From Amaranthus tricolor (taxonomy: Eukaryota > Streptophyta > Magnoliopsida > Caryophyllales > Amaranthaceae), in NCBI RefSeq assembly GCF_026212465.1, contig NC_080050.1, forward strand, positions 30,613,070 to 30,677,069: a DNA stretch of 64,000 nucleotides, written 5' to 3'. Below, in pieces: positions 1 to 10,700 of this stretch (positions are counted from its first letter, which is position 1; every line of letters starts with the position of its first letter). A program made the position numbers and the translations under genes. The notes beneath the pieces were generated by a model. It was not told the origin of the DNA. It made no database searches and saw only the letters and a list, made by a program, of their open reading frames with translations.

Positions 1-585
1 AATTGACTTATTTTGCCTCTTTCAGAAACCCCAAAAACCCTAATTCTGCAGCTGAAAATAAAATTGATCTATTGGTAATTGCAATTATAATTAGTTGGAA
101 CAAATGATTGTGCTTGATTATGGGATCACTTTCGGAACACTCTGCTTACTTATTCCTAACGTTTGATGCCTACTTTTAGAATTTTATCTTTTCACGTCAA
201 ACAATTAGTAGAATTGTAAGGTACGAGACATGTTCAGACGTTTGAAATGGAAATTGGATTTCACAATGTGGAGTCTTTCTCTTTATCATTTGAGCTGCTA
301 TTCTACTTCCAGTATTGACTAAGTTGAATTCTATTGTTTTTGAGTTGCCAGTTGCCACCAATCTTATGATATATGTATGGAACTCAAATCATATCTTTAA
401 TAATAGATAAAAGTATAAAACAAGTTCTAACAGTGAAGAGAAATGTGAAAATAATCTTCATCTTTGAGGGAGGTAGGAACAAGAAAGCAATACAAATGTT
501 TACATTTTTGTAGGACCATTATTGTTATGCGAGTGACCATTTCATATGATACAAATGTTTACATTTATGTAAGACCACCGATACC
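1..585. other. Unassigned 5' end of window
   Basis: I see no supportable gene here. A telobox-like AAACCCTAA lies at 35-43, a motif often found in plant 5' regions, but no exon could be tied to it. The short open frames around 464-802 are chance frames over a retrotransposon remnant that is actually read in the next frame. Confidence 0.4.
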
Positions 586-1109
586 CCTTGTGTTTTCGGT
601 TGTGTTGTTTATGTTCATCTCCCTAAACGGGATAGGAACAAACTTGAACCTTGGGCTGTTAAATGTGTCTTTGTGGGTTATGGGGTTACTCAGAAAGGGT
701 ATCGGTGGTTTGACCCAGTTCATAATAAGTTGTATACTACAATGGACTGTGAATTCTTTGAAGAGTCCTACTATTTTTCCCAACTTGGTCCTTAGGGGGT
801 GAGTGTTGGAGATAACCTAAGCTGGTTGACTTATCCGGTAAGGATAGGCCCTCTAGAATAAGTAGGTAACACCGCTGATACTACTACTGACCACATAGTA
901 TCTTCATCTTAGATCAATCAAGTCCTATCTGATGAGCATCCTAATGAGCCAGAGGTAACACCTGAACCTGAATTGTTAATTGATAATATGTCCAGTACAA
1001 TTATTGATAATATGCCTGGTACAGTGCCAACTAATGAGATATTGTTTGATGATGTGCTTAATGATATAGCCAATGTTGAGATATCTAACAGGTATGAGTT
1101 ACCTCTAAG
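586..1109 (+). mobile_element. Degenerate Ty1/copia pol fragment (after integrase core)
   Basis: Translating from 586 gives the conserved copia stretch that follows the integrase core: a FGCVVYVH motif, then KCVFVGYG, then QKGYRWFDP and MDCEFFEESYYF, closed by a stop near 795. Further on, in a shifted frame, the sequence reads to a RYELPLRETRG motif, the typical copia junction before reverse transcriptase. No LTRs, RT or RNase H follow. It is therefore a short, frameshifted relic on the plus strand, cut on its right by a TRIM LTR. The family assignment is firm. The exact ends are uncertain. Confidence 0.8.
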
Positions 1110-1248
1110 GGAGACACGAGGTGCACATACTTCATAAGCTAAGAAGATAATATTATCCCAAAACTATATGGTAATGAGAAGGACTCCAATAACTTATAAA
1201 GTGTGCACACCATGTTCAATTTGTCGATGTGAGATAAATCATCCCAAA
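1110..1248 (-). repeat. Inverted TRIM-B LTR fragment
   Basis: Read on the minus strand, this segment starts TTTGGGATGATTTATC and continues with an ACTTTATAAG TATA-like motif and a GGGATAATATTATCTT stretch. It is the same sequence as the LTR at 1825-2009, in opposite orientation. It abuts the TRIM-A LTR that starts at 1249, so the two families are joined directly. Confidence 0.65.
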
Positions 1249-1466
1249 TGTCAAGGAACCATTTCAAACAAAAGTTTAAGCTGGTCGTTGAGGCCCCAAG
1301 ATATATTATATATACTCTAACACTCCCTCTCACGTGAAAGCCCATTGGGCTAGAAGTGTGGATGCAGCACATGACTTCTTCATACCTAGCGCTAAATATT
1401 CCACTTTAAATGATAGGTGGTTGAGATTGGAATCCGTGACCTTTTATCACGTTGGCTCTGATACCA
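1249..1466 (-). mobile_element. Partial TRIM-A element (one LTR, internal region, PBS)
   Basis: One 74-bp terminal repeat (1249-1322) is closely related to the 72-bp repeats of the complete element at 51771-52042. It is followed by a G-rich polypurine tract read on the minus strand, the internal region, and a primer-binding site at 1457-1466 (TGGTATCAGA on the minus strand, complementary to initiator tRNA-Met). The second LTR is missing just after the PBS. This is a truncated terminal-repeat retrotransposon in miniature without coding capacity. Confidence 0.7.
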
Positions 1467-1611
1467 TATTAGACCTTGAGAATCTGTCACATAATCTCAT
1501 CGTGGCCCACTCGTATGGACACGGGACACCCATAGGCTCGGGCCTACAAACCCATGGGTCAAGAGCGTTGACTTGCACATATACTTGCTGAGGTTTATTG
1601 TTTCCCAAAGT

Positions 1612-2009
1612 CATATGGTTTTGGAATAATATTATCTCCTTGGCTTATGAAGTATGTGCACCTCGTGTTTCCCCGTTGATATGCTGGCATGTATAATAAA
1701 TCCAGCCTAATTTAACGGTGGTTCAATCAAAAGTTAAGAATGGTAGGTCCGAAAAGAATGGCGTTCCTACCCTATTTGATTACTCCCACATGCGAATTTG
1801 ACGGAGATTCGCATGTGAGGGGGGTGTTGGGATGATTTATCCCACATCGACAAATTAAACATGTTGTGCACGCTTTATAAGTTATAGGAGTCCTTCGCAT
1901 TGCAATATGGTTTTGGGATAATATTATCTCTTTGACTTATGAAGTGTGTGTACCTCGTGTCTCTCCGTTAATATACTGTTATTTATAATAAGTCCAGCCT
2001 AATTTAACA
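1612..2009 (+). mobile_element. TRIM-B element, 5' LTR truncated
   Basis: A complete 185-bp LTR-like unit (1825-2009) begins TGTTGGGATGATTTATCC and ends TTTAACA. A polypurine tract (GTGAGGGGGG) lies immediately before it. The 3' part of the same repeat is present at 1612-1716 in direct orientation, separated by about 108 bp of non-coding internal DNA. The LTR contains CTTTATAAG, a likely TATA box. The layout is LTR remnant, short internal segment, PPT, LTR, with no open frame, as in TRIMs. I could not recognise a clean primer-binding site. Confidence 0.6.
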
Positions 2010-2604
2010 GAGGTGTCCTCACCCCTCAGGTTATTAGGATAGTCAACATGTGTACTGGGAGTTTATACATATGTCTGTTCAAGGTCTATGGAATTAGGAT
2101 GGTTACAATCTTTTCTATGCAATCACTGGTTTGTAGTTGCTACTTCTGTGCACTAGAAAGTTTTCACCCCAATGAATTTCACTTGTAGTTTTGAATTTGA
2201 AACTCGTGGGGTTCTCTTTATTTTACAGGAGGGAATTTCATGTTTAATCACCCAGTGTTCAATAAGTTGTCTGTTTATTTTGCTCCATGCAATTCAGTGT
2301 GTTGTTTTACTGTTAATTTCTTCTCTGAGGCATTACAATTTTTATAATGGTTAAAAATTAAGGCTTTATTATAGGAGTAATATTTGTAATGGGCAATACA
2401 AGAGCTTGTATACAATGGATGTAAAGATGGAACAAATTTAATCACCTTTAATCACATATAAGTCAAATTCTCTTGCATTCTAGAGTAACCCTTTAAAGGA
2501 AAACACCCGTTGTATGCAAAGCCTGTCAAAATACTTCTGTACTGTATTTTTTGAGGTTACTCCGTTCTTTTATGTTATGATAGAAAAACAATCAAGATCA
2601 GCTA

Positions 2605-2808
2605 ATGGAATTAAAAGTTTGTAGTCAGCTACACTTTATTGCAACAATTAGAGGCGGCGAAGTAATTAGAGTTCCAAATATTGCTCAAGGAAAGAAAAAG
2701 CCCAAGTTCTTGAGCATCAAGGAACTTTGTTTCTCATATGACTCAAACTGTCATGATTCACTAGCAAAATATCATCAAAAAGCTGACAGGTCTCTGGCTA
2801 TGTCTTAA
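2605..2808 (+). pseudogene. Probable 5' coding part of the next gene, closed by an in-frame TAA
   Basis: This 67-codon open frame begins with ATG at 2605 and ends in TAA at 2806-2808. It is in the same frame as the 568-codon frame that follows, and the 16 codons between the stop and the ATG at 2857 are open and protein-like (GFDEAETEVKSQYIEAL). The simplest reading is one continuous exon interrupted by a point-mutation stop. An unrecognised upstream exon that splices near 2809 would be the alternative. No known domain is recognised. Confidence 0.45.
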
Positions 2809-2856
2809 GGTTTCGATGAAGCAGAGACTGAGGTTAAGAGTCAATATATAGAAGCA

Positions 2857-5800
2857 TTGAATAAACTTGAATTTGCAACTGTAAGATTGAGTGAAATTAG
2901 AGATATCTACAAATTTTACAAGAAAAAAACTTCAAAATCAGTTAAAAGGAAATACAGCAACCTCTATTGTGAAGTGGATGAACTTGACATGAAGGAAACT
3001 CTGGGTAGTTTAAAACGTAAGGTGACCACGAAAGAAAAAGTGCAGAAGAAAGCGATCTCGAAGTACAGCTCCTCTACAGCTAAAAAATTAAGTTGTAGAT
3101 TAAAGTACAAACCTCCGAATCTAGATTTACTTCAAATCTATGAGCCTCGGAGTATCAAACTTGAAGATGCTGAATATGATTATACACAGCCACAAGCTAG
3201 AAGCTTAGCTGTTAAGGGTGAGCATCAATCTCCTTGTGATCCTTTAGAGTTGTCTGTTTCCAATGAAAAATCAATCCATGCTCTCAATCAACTTTCATAC
3301 AAATATCCTGATTATTCCGAATTTCAGAATCAACTTGCTTCTGAAAATCCGAAAATTGAAGAGATTTTAAAGGTAGATAATTTGGTAGTCAAGTATAAAC
3401 AGCCATCGGTATTTAGTGATTCAGACTTCAAAGAAAGAGAAAGCATGACTGATGCTATGGCTTGTGATGAGCCTACAATTACAGTTTTACGTGAAGTTGA
3501 TAGATCTAATCTTCAGATTAGTCATCCCCTACATTCATGTCCACTCCAATCTTCACCAACCATTACAAATTCAATATGTGGTCTTAATCAAGTTTCCTGC
3601 AAACATGTTGATTATGCTGAGCTTCAGAATCCTATTATTATTGATAATCTTAGAGATGAAGACTTAAAAAAGGTAGATACTTTGGCAATTAAAGGTGAAC
3701 CTCTGGTTTCTATATGTTCTGAGGTCAAAAGAGGGAAAGACATGACTGCTCTTGCTAAAACAGTTTTAGTTGAAGGTGATAGCGCTGATTTACAAATTTG
3801 TGATCCCCATTATTCATGTTCACTTCAACCTTCATTACCCGATGAGTTCACTTCGTTGGATGTACAAGTCTCATGCACGGCTCCTAACAGTGGCTGTCAA
3901 GATGTGGAATCCACTAGTGCTGGCAATGCAGTTGAGTTAACGGATAACTGCAGAGGTGTTGAAGAATTTGTGAAAGCAGATGCCACAAACATCAATTTAG
4001 TGGTAAAATTTGGTAATGATATGCCTTTCTCGTCATCATACCCAATTGATCCCGCTATGCCTTCCCTGGATGATCGTATATCTGCCGTTGATAATAAACA
4101 GTTGCCAGTGCTTGAAGTTACTATGGGAAAGCTGGCGGCATCTCTCATGCGTCCTAAGAGTAACTACGAAGATGTTAAATTTTTTGAAAATGGAAAAGCT
4201 AGTAGATCTATGGATGACTATACTGAAGCGGTGGGAGTAAGCGATGCCAATCATTATAATGTAGCAGCAGATGAATCATATGTGCTTTTGGATGGTGGAT
4301 TAGAATCCCCACATACTGTTACTTCTGTAGTTGAAGACAAACAACCGTTTATACTTGATACTGCTGATGCCTCTTTGTACTTCTCTCCTGAAATACAATC
4401 TTGCAAGGCTATTGATCCCATTGGTCAACAGATTGAATCAGCAGCAATCAAAGGGTATTACGATAACAAGCAGGAGCAGCTACCTCCTGTAAGGCTCTTC
4501 TCAGGCAGAAAGGTAATCAAATTAACCATCCTTCCTCGAGAAATGTCAGAAAAAGAAAACTAATTTTACCTAAGATGGGCTTCTTAATTTTGCAGAGAAT
4601 TTCTCCAGATTCTAAAGAAATATGCAGGGATATAATTTCTGCTGACATGCAAGATGATGGTCAGATTCTTTGTAAGTTGTTAAAACTTAAAAGCACTATA
4701 ACTCTTCTATTGAATGGCCTCTACCTACATGATTTTGTTCTTTGGTAAACTAAATTGCTTCTTCAGTTATTTAATTAAAACAGATCACTAAGTGCTGAAT
4801 AAATGGATAAATGTTTATCAGAAAATGAAAATGAAAGGTTTAGTAGGATTTGCAGCTTCCTTGCTATGGTGTTTCTTAACCAGAATGGTGCATATTACGT
4901 CTACAGATTAATTTGACTAGTCTATTTATTGTTTTTTGGCTATTGTATTAAAGTAGAATTATTTAGCTTTTTACCATTTTAGTTGGTCTAAAAGTTTTTT
5001 TCCCACAGCATGTAAGGAGAAGCTAATCTTTGAAAAAAATTGTGGGGATACTTTTCCTTCTAGATCAAGTACTAAGAAAACTCGAATTATCTTTACATCA
5101 AAAAGACTGGAGACTTCAAATACAACTAACATGAGCGCCAGTGGCTCAGAAACAATAAAGAAGGGAAAGGATGACAGAAAGCCTTCTGTATCTAAAGGCA
5201 TTGTCAATGTTCCTCGTGGGTCTCTTTCATCCGTACAAGCTGCCAGAGTTTGCAGTTCTTCAAAAAGTTGCCCGCAAAACGCCATTATATTTTCACAGCA
5301 GCAGATGTCAGATATAGAGCGCTTTGCAACAAAGCTTCTGTCAGAATTGCATGCAATGAAAGAAATTCTTGTGGAAACATTGCAGTCTGAGTCTCGGACC
5401 TGTGCAACATCAAGATATAACACAGAAAAGGTAAATGAACTATTTAAAATTCCTCTTCCTATTAGCTTTTGAATTATTACATCTATTGGTGCACTGCCAG
5501 TGCCATATACTATACTGTGCCACTGAGTTGGCTCCTGGCAAGATATAAAGCACTAACAAACGGGTTTTCTTTATATTTGTGTGTGGGGGTTATGAATGGG
5601 ATAGATGAGTATGCTGAATAGAAAGTCTGAATGGCCGGCATGAAATTTTCTGTTGAAGTATGTTTGTGTATATGTCAACAGATAAGTGAACCTTGTAGAA
5701 ATCTTCAACTAGTGCCCCCGATATTTTGATGTCGGAATCATGAAAACGTTCTATTAATCTTCTACTTCACCAAAGCTGTTGGTAGGATGCTCAGTGGCAT

Positions 5801-6379
5801 TGGTTACAAATTTCAGTACTTTCTCATTGACACTGTGTTTCCCATATAATCTACAGACATGTAAATGATTCTTAAAAGGGGAAACATTACTGTTAAATTT
5901 GCGCCATACCTTTGACATATATTCCATAGAGTGACATTTTTTTTCATTTAAAACTGAATGCCTGATACCAACAATGAAAACTCATGTATTGATATTTATT
6001 GTTTCAGGCCATAGAAACAGTAGACAATGTTAAAAAAGTTGAGAAAACATCAAAGAGGTTGCTGTCCATGATGGCAAAGGATTGCAATCGTTTCCGCAGA
6101 ATCATGGTTAGTTTTCTATCTCAATTTTAGAACATAATTTGGGTTGGATTTGCGTCATTGTTATCGACCTTTCTAAATATTGTCACTCGGTAGGAATCAT
6201 CCGAAACAAACAATGCTTATGATCTTCAAAATTGCAATGATGAGTACATACTAGAATCGGAGATGCCTAGACAATCCAGTCTTGTAGAGAAAGAAGTAAG
6301 TCCATGTCTTATTTAAATGATTTTGCCTTTTTTGCTGCCATTTTTTTCATTTACACATAAATTTTTATTTCAGGGATGA
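2857..6379 (+). CDS. Plant protein of unknown function with helical C-terminus
   Basis: I do not recognise this gene. Proposed exons are 2857-4512, 4596-4671, 5009-5430, 6008-6106, 6194-6295 and 6374-6379 (GGA TGA). All have GT-AG borders and continuous phase, giving 786 residues from the ATG at 2857. The long first exon encodes a low-complexity, acidic region with loosely repeated segments (NQVSCKHVDYAELQNP against NQLSYKYPDYSEFQNQ, about 100 residues apart). The second exon starts RISPDSKEICRDI. Near the C-terminus is a predicted helical segment (SDIERFATKLLSELHAMKEI, then KTSKRLLSMMAKDCNRFRRI) followed by an acidic tail. It looks like a plant-specific, possibly nuclear, scaffold protein, but that is inference. 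The open upstream frame at 2605-2808 suggests the true start was further 5' and that this allele carries a nonsense change, or starts at 2857. Confidence 0.65.
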
Positions 6380-7327
6380 ACAAAACCTTGCCTTCCAAGT
6401 ACATATCACAAGGAAAGAAAGATCATGTTTGCTGATGTAGCTGGAGAAAAGTCAGAAAACATGTCATGTCAGGGTTTCTTAGTGCTGCTTCTCAGCTGTA
6501 GCATAGGATAAATAATTGAATATCTACAAAGAACAGCTGCAAAGGTGTTCAATCGAGTCATCGGGGGAAGCTGTTTCGGGTTTGTTCAAAATCGGATCTT
6601 TGTTCAAAATCCTGTCAAAGTTGGATGGATATTAGATCATTGGGTTTGCGTTGAACATCTCATATTGTAATTGTAGCATTGTACATAAACTAGATCATCA
6701 AGATTCATGAGCGTATAATTTTCACTCACAAGTCATGGTTCATGATCATTTTAGAAAGAGGATCCACGTAAGCGACTACTGAAACTAATTAATTGGTTTG
6801 TATAATAGACTTCAATATTTTGGATTGAAGCTTTAGCGTTGTAGTTATGATCGTATCATTTTCAGTTAAGATATCATTTGCACTCAAGATCTCATCATTT
6901 TCATTCAACAACATGTCAATTTCAAATCTATCAATTTTCAATTGAAAGCACTAGTGAAAATATACAGATGGATAAATGAACATACTATGAGGGATCAATG
7001 ATTCAATGTAGATTCTATTTTTTCCTCATCTCGTTCAATGATCCAATTTTGCCAAAGCTAGTAGAAGTGCTATTTAATTCGTTTTCTAATGTTCTTTCTG
7101 TTTAAAATATTCTATTTTGGAAAAAGAAAATGATTAAGATTTTTAAGACATATATAGATGATAAAATATATCCATGTGAGATATTAGATTCATCTTAATG
7201 TATACTCTTTTACTATGTAATTTTATAATTTTTTATGATGACTATTTAGAGATATTAAGGTTTAACTTTAAAAACTGTGCCAAAAGTAAACAAGAACAAA
7301 AACATACTCAAGATAATAAATTATTAA

Positions 7328-7328
<1 letters not shown>
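6380..7328. other. Intergenic and 3' UTR of the unknown gene
   Basis: AT-rich DNA after the stop codon at 6377-6379. No exon, RNA gene or clear transposon was recognised. Part of it is presumably 3' UTR. Confidence 0.5.

Positions 7329-7401
<73 letters not shown>
7329..7401. repeat. (AAT)n microsatellite
   Basis: A run of about 24 AAT triplets, broken once by a lost base near 7361, lies about 375 bp upstream of the mEF-G start codon. Such runs are length-polymorphic. Confidence 0.95.
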
Positions 7402-7660
7402 CCATCCGTTCCTTTTTATTTGTCCACTTTACCTTTTGCACATATTTTTTAATAAATTTTAAGCCTTAATATCTCAAAATACGCATTATAAAAAATTATA
7501 AAAATTATATATTAAAAAACTTTACGTCAAACCCAATCTAAGAAGATCTCAAATGAATAGATTTTATTTTCAGTATATACTTTAAAAATTAAATTGAAAA
7601 TTTTCTCACTTAAAAATGGATAAACTTAAAAGTTAACAAATAAAAAATAACTGAAGCGAG
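7402..7660. mobile_element. Degenerate Mariner/Stowaway-like MITE
   Basis: The left end (CCATCCGTTCCTTTTTATTT) and the inverted right end (CTCGCTTCAGTTATTTTTTA) match imperfectly as terminal inverted repeats, each next to a TA. The internal sequence is AT-rich and non-coding. The CYCCATCCGTTCC-type end is typical of plant Mariner-derived MITEs. It sits in the proximal upstream region of the mEF-G gene. Confidence 0.5.
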
Positions 7661-7775
7661 TAATAAAAGTAGGGTTTATTTAACGCCAAAAATCAAGCTA
7701 AGGGGTTATTAAACTTAAACCCTTGCCTGTTGGAAAGGGTTGAGTCGTCGCTCATCTTTATTTCAACCTTCAACA

Positions 7776-10700
7776 ATGGCGAGATCTGCTAGAACCACAG
7801 CTTCTCGCTTACTATACACTCTCTTCTCATCATCTCAATCTCAATCCCATGCATCTGGATCTCCATTCTTCCTAAATCGCCGTTTTCGACTTTTCTCTGC
7901 TGGTAGTGCCGCCCGTGTTAAAGATGATAAAGCTTCTATGTGGCAGGAATCACTATCGAAAGTTCGAAACATCGGAATATCTGCACATATTGATTCTGGA
8001 AAGACTACGTTGACGGAGAGGATTCTTTATTATACTGGACGAATTCATGAGATCCATGAAGTTAGAGGTCGAGATGGTGTTGGTGCGAAGATGGATTCTA
8101 TGGATTTGGAGAGAGAAAAGGGGATTACTATTCAGTCTGCTGCCACTTATTGCAATTGGAAAGGTTACCAGGTATATTGTTGATTTCAATTCGCTATCTC
8201 TGTGAGTGGCACGAAGTGTGTTGCTTGCGTGTATTTTGGAAGTGGACATGATTGAGATATGTTCCTTTGCTTGTACTCTAGCTCATGAATCCCACTTTTC
8301 TTTTTCATTTCATTATTTTTCGTCATATATTGATATGATGTCTCGTTTTTTTTTTTGACAATTGTTCGATTTATTTTTGATTATCCGACAATTAGCAATA
8401 GTTGTTCTTCTTATGTGATTGCTGATTTCGTCGTTATATCTCAGTTATTAAAGAGAATAATCTTACTTTAACTGTGTATTACAGGTCAACATCATTGACA
8501 CTCCAGGTCATGTCGATTTCACCATTGAAGTAGAGCGCGCCTTGCGTGTCCTAGATGGTGCTATTCTCGTCCTTTGCAGTGTTGGTGGGGTTCAAAGTCA
8601 ATCAATAACTGTTGATCGGCAAATGAGAAGGTACGAAGTTCCTAGAGTTGCATTTATCAACAAGTTAGACCGAATGGGAGCTGATCCATGGAAAGTCCTT
8701 AACCAGGTGTGATATATCTCTAATTATTTCATATAGAATTGCAATTCTGTAAGGAACTGATTATAGAGGTACATTGTGGGAATTAGAGTTGATTAGAAAA
8801 TTGTCTCAGCAAAAATGGTCAAGAAGTTAGTTAAGAGGAAAAAAGGGATCTTATCATACTAGTACAATCAAGAAAACTGAGTGGGTAATGTTTATATATC
8901 CATTTGAGAGTGCTGCATTGCATACCCCTTGAAAAAAAGTACAACTGTCAACCTGGTTTTTCCTTCTTTAAAAGCAGAACCCTTGTAATCTTTTAGAGTA
9001 CTCTATTATTTCCAGCTTTCTATACTGTTAGTCATCATTTTCTACAACTTTCTTAAGTCACATTCAATGATCGCAGTGGTTAAGGACTTATGGTGTTGGA
9101 TGCATGCTTATTAAGCTGTATAGTATCATATGCAAATACTTAATTGGTGTTGTAACCAGACTTTTGACAATGCGTTTCTATTTAAGTGATATATATTTTA
9201 TGTAAAACTGATCAAGAAAACTTTGAGAAGTTGACAAATAATGTGGAATGAATGGAGTATGAGTGCTCTGGAGATTCTCCTTTTAGAGCTGCAGGTCAAA
9301 TTTGAACTCAGTACACATAAGCGTTGATAAATCACAGTTTATAGCTTTGCAACATATCTATGTGTATTGTTACAAAGAAAATTGATTAATAGAATATTGG
9401 GGGAAACGACCATATTCACTCTACTAGATCGTTAGCCACCAGAGCTATATAGGTGATATATTTGTGATAGCTTTTCCATATAAATTTATATATCTTGATC
9501 TTAGTTGTAAAAAGCTTGCCTCAGATGGCGACGCTGGTAGGCATTTGAAAAAAACACCTTTCTTAGACTGGGCGAAGCGAGATACACAAAGTGCATGAAG
9601 GTGTGCACTTTTTCTTTTGTGCTTTTGGGGATTTCCCCAACTCTACACCTTATAGGAGTTGGGACTATAGATTCTTATCACATGGTGGAACAGTAGCTGT
9701 AATTTTGACTACCTTTGGTTTTTTAAAGAGGGAGAGAGAGATAAAATGGATAAAGAGAAGTTTTGCCTAAAAGTTTGCCATTTGCCAATTGCCACCATGA
9801 GTTACTGTCTTCTTCATTTCTATTTTTTCATGTTCTTCTTTGTTTTTCATTTCTTCTTCTTTTGGATTCTTCATTTCTTTCTAGATTAAGGCTTGGGCCT
9901 TGTTGTTTTTGCTGTTTTATTTCTTTCTTGATTCTCCTTGATCAGCTTTTCTTTGCTCTCTTCCCTTATCTAATTTCTAAGCTTCTCATTTTTATTATCT
10001 GCCCCATGTTCGCATGTGATAATCTTCTATCTTATCTCTTTCCTCCTTTTTTCTCAGTTGTTTATTAGCAATTTTACATCTTTTGTTATCTGTGTTTGGT
10101 AGCTATATTTAATTACCAGTACAATTAACTTGTGTTCTTTACGTAATTTATAATATACATCATACAATAGAGAAATTAACTAACGTTTAGATGACCCATA
10201 CAATTGGGATTTAGGCTTTGGCATTGTTGATCTATATGAAAAGATGTAACGAAGTTGATTTAAAAACAGAGAACACATTTGTCTCTAATTTGGAACCTAT
10301 TTTAGTGTTAAAATTTTCCTATTTGCACCTAGACGAAAATAAAGCGATGTATGCTGGTTCTAGTGAGATTCGATTAGCCTCACACTTTTCAGAACTTTGA
10401 TGGCCTTTTGGCGTACAAATAGAATCTTTGTGTAGAAAGTTTGAGTAAATAGATAAAGCATTCTTATTAGGCTTCAGAAGAAATCTTGCAAAACCTCATA
10501 ATCTAGGAGTCATGCATTAGGAGTGTTAGGTTGGTTGCTATGCTAGTTTCACTTGTTTGCATGTCCTATACCATGATGTTATACCTATTTAATATTACAT
10601 TTTATCTGTTTGGAGTTAGTTGCTACACTTCTAGTTTCCACGCTATCCAATGTTCTATTTTGATCTTTAATATCTTAATTGTGCATTAATAACAATTACA

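Noticed and set aside
464..802. Open frame of 112 codons on the plus strand
   Set aside because: The copia pol signature is in the next frame, so this frame is a shadow of a transposon relic.
1457..1466. tRNA-like motif TCTGATACCA and nearby box-B-like sequence
   Set aside because: It fits a retroelement primer-binding site directly inside the LTR end, and no cloverleaf can be formed. It is therefore not a tRNA gene or clear SINE.
9763..10068. Hydrophobic open frame in mEF-G intron 2
   Set aside because: It is a Phe/Leu/Ser-rich frame produced by a T- and C-rich intron. No splice context and no homology were recognised.
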